Positions 5,388-8,521 of a stretch of DNA of 8,521 bases are shown in pieces. A program made the position numbers and the translations under genes. Each line of letters opens with the position of its first letter. The first letter of the stretch is position 1. The notes below the pieces were generated by a model. It saw only the letters and a program-made list of their open reading frames with translations, did not search any database and was not told the DNA's origin. Source of the stretch: Oscillospiraceae bacterium (GTDB lineage Bacteria > Bacillota > Clostridia > Oscillospirales > Ruminococcaceae); assembly GCA_029068025.1 (NCBI GenBank), contig JAIEDJ010000158.1, positions 1 through 8,521 on the forward strand, in the 5' to 3' direction.

Positions 5388-6848
5388 ATGACAATCGCGG
5401 AATTGTTCTCGGGTATCGTTCCGTTGGACTATATACCGGACGCGCTGAAAAATGCCGAGGTCGCGGGAGTTACCTCCGACAGCCGCGAGGCGGAGAGCGG
5501 GTTTGTGTTCGTGTGTATCAAGGGCGCGAGCTTTGACGGGCACAGCGCCGCCGAAAAGCTGCTTGAACAAGGCGTTTGCGCGGTGGTCACTTCCCGAAAA
5601 CTGGGTCTTGACAGGGAGATAAACGTTGAAGATCCGCGGCGGATATACCCTATGCTGCTGTCGAATTTCTGCGGAAACCCGACGCGGCGGATAAAGCTCG
5701 GCGCGGTGACGGGCACGAACGGAAAAACCACTGTCGTGAACCTGTGTGCGCAGATCACGCGGCTGATGGGGCACAAGACGGGCGTTATCGGTACGCTCGG
5801 TACGGATACGGGAAGCGGACTTGTGTATTCACACGACGGGCCGCCGACTACTCCCGAGCCGCGAAGATTGTATGAGCTGTTTAAGCGGATGGCGGAGGAG
5901 AACACGGAGTTCTGCTTTATTGAAGCGTCGTCACAGGCTCTGGCGCAGCACCGTTTCGCGGCGGAGGATCTCGCGGCGGGGGCGTTTACGAATCTTACGC
6001 GGGATCATCTCGATTATCATAAGACGATGGAGAATTATTTCGCGGCGAAGCGTTCGCTGTTCGATATGTGCGGGTATGCCGTGGTGAACGTCGACGACGA
6101 ATACGGCGTGCAGGCCGCCGATTATTGCCGCGGAAATAATATTCCGCTGAAGACGGTATCCGTAAACGGAAAAGCGGATTATTATACGGAATTCGTGAAG
6201 CTGTATGCCGACAGATCGGAGTTTGTGCTGACAGACAGCGCTGAAAAGAAGAGCTATCCCGTGCGGTTCGCGATGACGGGGAATTACAATGTTCTCAACG
6301 CGGTGACGGCGGCGGTGATGGTTCATCTGATGGGTTTCCCGATGGACGAGGTGCTGTGTGCGCTGGAGAAGATACGCGGCGTGAGCGGCAGACTGGAGAC
6401 GCTGTACAGCGGAGAGTTCACGGTGATACGCGACTACGCGCATACCGAGGACGGTCTGGAAAAGCTGCTGGCGGCGCTGAAGCCGCTGGCAAAGAACCGC
6501 CTGATCAGCGTGTTTGGTGCGGCGGGTGAACGCGACGCGGGAAAGCGTCCCGATATGGGAAAAGCGGCGGCGCGGTATTCGGATATACTGATAGTGACCA
6601 CGGACAGTCCGCGTCATGAGGATCCTCAGCAGACTATCGACGATGTGGTGAAGGGAATTCCCGAGGGCGTTCCTCACGAGGAATACACCGACCGCAGAGA
6701 AGCGGTGCTGCGCGCGCTGGAGCTCGCCGAAGAGGGCGACGTTGTGGCGCTTTGCGGAAAGGGTCACGAGGATTATCAGGCGATAGGCGATGTGTATTAT
6801 CACTTTGATGAAAAAGAGATCGTTGAGGAATACTTTTCAAGAAAATAA
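5388..6848 (+). CDS. murE: UDP-N-acetylmuramoyl-tripeptide synthetase MurE, probably meso-diaminopimelate-adding
   Basis: Cytoplasmic ATP-dependent Mur ligase that adds the third stem-peptide residue to UDP-MurNAc-L-Ala-D-Glu. The 486 residues are a normal length. The ATP-binding loop TGTNGKTT is at 108-115, followed by TTPEP, the substrate loop EASSQAL, FTNLTRDHLDYHKTMENYF, and K221 in AAKRS, which aligns with the carbamylated lysine of the family. The specificity motif is DSPRHEDP (406-413) and GKGHE is at 457-461. Diaminopimelate enzymes usually read DNPR. The key Arg409 and GKGHE Glu461 are kept, so diaminopimelate is favoured over lysine although Asn is Ser here. AAGGGG at 5373-5378 lies 9 nt before the ATG. 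Expression is probably driven by the promoter at 4926-4954 through the structured leader. Confidence 0.96.
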   Translation: MTIAELFSGIVPLDYIPDALKNAEVAGVTSDSREAESGFVFVCIKGASFDGHSAAEKLLEQGVCAVVTSRKLGLDREINVEDPRRIYPMLLSNFCGNPTRRIKLGAVTGTNGKTTVVNLCAQITRLMGHKTGVIGTLGTDTGSGLVYSHDGPPTTPEPRRLYELFKRMAEENTEFCFIEASSQALAQHRFAAEDLAAGAFTNLTRDHLDYHKTMENYFAAKRSLFDMCGYAVVNVDDEYGVQAADYCRGNNIPLKTVSVNGKADYYTEFVKLYADRSEFVLTDSAEKKSYPVRFAMTGNYNVLNAVTAAVMVHLMGFPMDEVLCALEKIRGVSGRLETLYSGEFTVIRDYAHTEDGLEKLLAALKPLAKNRLISVFGAAGERDAGKRPDMGKAAARYSDILIVTTDSPRHEDPQQTIDDVVKGIPEGVPHEEYTDRREAVLRALELAEEGDVVALCGKGHEDYQAIGDVYYHFDEKEIVEEYFSRK

Positions 6849-6868
6849 AATGATCAGCGGAGGCAGCT

Positions 6869-8224
6869 ATGATGTTTACTACCGAAGAAATTGCAAAGGT
6901 CACGGGCGGAGCGCTCGCGGGGGGCGACGTTAAGGTGGAGTCGGTCTCCACGGACACGAGAACTCTTGAAAAGGGCGCGCTTTTTGTGGCAGTCAAGGGT
7001 GAGCGGTTCGACGGCAACGATTATATAAAGCAGGCGGCTGCCGCAGGAGCAGCGGCGGCGATATCCGATATGAAGGCGGGTTCCGTCAAGACGAGCATTC
7101 CCGTGATATACGTCAGAAACTCCCGCGAGGCGCAGCTGGCGCTGGCGAGGTATTACCGCGATAAGTTCTCCGTGAGATTGTGCGGCGTTACCGGCTCGGT
7201 TGGAAAGACATCTACTAAGGATATGATCAGCGCCGTTCTGGCTGCGCGGTTCAATACGCTGAAAACAGAAGGCAATCTGAATAATGACATCGGGCTTCCG
7301 AAAACGCTGTTTCGTCTGGAAGAAAAGTGCGAGGCGGCAGTTATTGAGATGGGAATGAGCGACAGGGGGGAGATCTCCGCGCTGTCAAAGGCAGCACACC
7401 CGAACTGTGCGGTCATAACCAACATTGGTTTTTGTCATATCGAGAATCTGAAAACGCGCGAGAATATTCTCGCGGCGAAGCTGGAGATCCTTGACGGGGC
7501 AGATGCCGAAACGCCGCTTATCGTCTGCGGCGATGACGAATATCTGGGCAAGCTCACGCCTGCTGATATAGGCGGAAGGCGGCTTGTGAAGTACGGAATG
7601 TCGGACGCGTTTGACGTATACGCGGGCGATATCGTTCACAGAGACGACGGCGAGGAATTCTCGGTAAATTATAAAGGAACGTCATATGCGGCGCGTATTC
7701 CCGCGTTGGGAGAGCACCAGGTGCTTAACGCTCTGGCGGCGTTCTGTGTCGGTATTGAGTTCGGGATCGCCCCGGAGGAGATCGTTCCCGCGTTTATAAA
7801 CTATGAAAGCAGCGGAATGCGTCAGAAGGTAGAGCAGCGCGGAGATATGCGCGTTATACTCGACTGCTACAACGCGTCGCCGACGTCGATGGAATCGTCG
7901 CTGAAGGTGTTGAAGTCCATGAAGAACGACGGACGGAGGATCGCGGTGCTGGGCGATATGCTGGAGCTTGGAGAGCGGTCGAAGGATCTGCACGCGGGCC
8001 TGGCGGAGCTTGCGGACTGCGCGGATTTCTTCTTCCTGTACGGGCGCGAGATGAGGTATTGCGCGAAGGCGCTGAGGGAGCGGGATATTCCTGTGTTCCA
8101 CAGCGAGAATAAGGAAGAGCTTACAAGGAATCTGCTGGAGAATGTACGCGGCGGGGATCTGATATTGTTTAAGGGAAGCCGCGGGATGAAGATGGAAGAG
8201 ATCGCGGAAAAGATCAAGGGGTAA
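6869..8224 (+). CDS. murF: UDP-N-acetylmuramoyl-tripeptide--D-alanyl-D-alanine ligase MurF
   Basis: Last cytoplasmic Mur ligase: joins D-Ala-D-Ala to the UDP-MurNAc tripeptide, giving the pentapeptide precursor used by MraY. The 451 residues are typical. The ATP loop TGSVGKTS is at 108-115. Further family marks are GNLNNDIGLP, EMGMS, TNIGFCHIE, AAKLEIL (equivalent of the carbamylated lysine), DCYNASPTSM, GDMLELGE and the C-terminal KGSRGMKMEEIAE. The gene starts 20 nt after murE. GGAGG at 6859-6863 serves two adjacent ATG codons, 5 nt before 6869 and 8 nt before 6872, so the true start may be the second methionine. No terminator separates it from murE; the two form one transcription unit. Confidence 0.97.
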   Translation: MMFTTEEIAKVTGGALAGGDVKVESVSTDTRTLEKGALFVAVKGERFDGNDYIKQAAAAGAAAAISDMKAGSVKTSIPVIYVRNSREAQLALARYYRDKFSVRLCGVTGSVGKTSTKDMISAVLAARFNTLKTEGNLNNDIGLPKTLFRLEEKCEAAVIEMGMSDRGEISALSKAAHPNCAVITNIGFCHIENLKTRENILAAKLEILDGADAETPLIVCGDDEYLGKLTPADIGGRRLVKYGMSDAFDVYAGDIVHRDDGEEFSVNYKGTSYAARIPALGEHQVLNALAAFCVGIEFGIAPEEIVPAFINYESSGMRQKVEQRGDMRVILDCYNASPTSMESSLKVLKSMKNDGRRIAVLGDMLELGERSKDLHAGLAELADCADFFFLYGREMRYCAKALRERDIPVFHSENKEELTRNLLENVRGGDLILFKGSRGMKMEEIAEKIKG

Positions 8225-8272
8225 TAATTTAGCAGGATCTTGCAGTTTCGACAGCAATGCCGCCGCAGTAAC

Positions 8273-8300
8273 ATCAGCTATAAAAGTTGATCTTATCAAC
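8273..8300. repeat. Outlying copies of the GATCAAC repeat after murF
   Basis: ATCAGCTATAAAA at 8273-8285 resembles the leader repeat ATCAACGCTGTAAAA with two bases missing. It is followed directly by GTTGAT (8286-8291), CTT and ATCAAC (8295-8300), an inverted pair of the repeat's core. This suggests that the family of the murE leader recurs in the next gap. The copies are short, so partial chance similarity is possible. Confidence 0.45.
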
Positions 8301-8308
8301 GCCGCTCC

Positions 8309-8375
8309 GCGCGAATCACGACTGATTTAAGTCCTCGCACTTCGTGCATTGGACTTAAATCAGCGTGTTTCGCGC
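8309..8375. repeat. Long interrupted hairpin in the gap after murF
   Basis: GCGCGAA (8309-8315) pairs with TTCGCGC (8369-8375). CACG (8317-8320) pairs with CGTG (8364-8367), and CTGATTTAAGTCC (8322-8334) pairs perfectly with GGACTTAAATCAG (8351-8363). Only one mismatch and one bulged A interrupt 24 pairs. The loop contains a further GCAC-TTC-GTGC mini-stem (8337-8347). No T run follows, so it is not a standard terminator. It lies 85 nt past the murF stop. Confidence 0.8.
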
Positions 8376-8396
8376 TATGCGGCTGGTGATATTATG

Positions 8397-8466
8397 GTGG
8401 GGCTCCGCCCCACACCCCGGCAGGGACTCTGTCCCTGCACCCTGCCAAAGGGACTAGTCCCTTTGG
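8397..8466. repeat. Array of three tandem GC-rich hairpins
   Basis: Three perfect hairpins follow each other with short C-rich spacers. GTGGGGC (8397-8403) pairs with GCCCCAC (8407-8413), GCAGGGAC (8420-8427) with GTCCCTGC (8431-8438), and CCAAAGGGACT (8445-8455) with its exact complement at 8456-8466, a 22-bp palindrome. My recollection is that similar hairpin strings are scattered between genes in gut Clostridia; no search was done. The run TTTTT at 8475-8479 begins 8 nt after the last stem, too far for a textbook terminator, though some termination is possible. Confidence 0.8.
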
Positions 8467-8472
8467 AATCCC

Positions 8473-8493
8473 GGTTTTTAACTTTAAAAAACC
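8473..8493. repeat. Small AT-rich stem-loop before the next gene
   Basis: GGTTTTT (8473-8479) pairs with AAAAACC (8487-8493) around a 7-nt loop. It lies just before the Shine-Dalgarno sequence AAAGGAG of the next gene and is probably weak. Confidence 0.4.
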
Positions 8494-8516
8494 TGCAAAT
8501 TTTAAAGGAGTACTGT

Positions 8517-8521
8517 ATGCA
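8517..8521 (+). CDS. Start of the next gene (partial; mraY expected by synteny)
   Basis: An ATG at 8517-8519 follows AAAGGAG at 8504-8510 with 6-nt spacing, a good translation start. Only ATG and two further bases fall in the window, so the product cannot be read. In Firmicute dcw clusters the gene after murF is commonly mraY, phospho-MurNAc-pentapeptide transferase, which would use the MurF product. That is an expectation from gene order only. Confidence 0.5.

Noticed and set aside
5931..6803. 290-codon minus-strand frame opposite murE
   Set aside because: Long but antisense to an intact MurE with all motifs. The His/Arg-rich composition is typical of a reverse-frame shadow.

Overview
The window is the 5' half of a division and cell wall (dcw) cluster from a Gram-positive bacterium. 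The order on the + strand is mraZ, rsmH (mraW), ftsL, a class B penicillin-binding protein with two C-terminal PASTA domains (ftsI/pbpB/spoVD type), murE and murF, followed by the start codon of one more gene at 8517. PASTA domains on the PBP, SD sequences rich in GGAGG/AGGGGGG, a TTG start and the gene order suggest a Firmicute of class Clostridia, most likely an Oscillospirales/Ruminococcus-like gut bacterium. The taxonomic call is inference. All real genes are on the + strand.

Layout: 1-314 is the mraZ control region, with a TATAAT box at the extreme left edge, helically phased GTGG repeats that look like MraZ boxes, and a leader of about 250 nt. 315-2276 holds mraZ, rsmH and ftsL. mraZ and rsmH overlap by 1 nt, and a 109-nt gap with three consecutive inverted repeats precedes ftsL. 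2277-2439 is a structured gap, and the PBP gene follows at 2440-4872 from a TTG start. 4873-5387 is an unusually large and complex gap. It has a perfect sigma-A promoter (TTGACA, 17 nt, TATAAT) bracketed by an inverted repeat, then a leader of about 425 nt built from at least seven copies of a GATCAACG-type repeat, a duplicated composite module, and long perfect stems arranged as a hairpin and a three-way junction. murE (5388-6848) and murF (6869-8224) follow, 20 nt apart. 8225-8516 is a second repeat-rich gap with a long hairpin, three tandem GC-rich hairpins and the SD of the next gene, which by synteny is probably mraY.

How the genes work together: MraZ is the probable autoregulator of the cluster. 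RsmH methylates 16S rRNA. FtsL and the PBP are septal division proteins, the PBP cross-linking new septal peptidoglycan. MurE and MurF add the third residue and the D-Ala-D-Ala dipeptide to the UDP-MurNAc peptide precursor in the cytoplasm. The internal promoter at 4926-4954 would let precursor synthesis (murE-murF) be expressed separately from the division genes upstream.

The protein genes are ordinary. The part most worth a second look is the murE leader: repeats, helices and a promoter organised in a way that standard dcw annotation does not explain.
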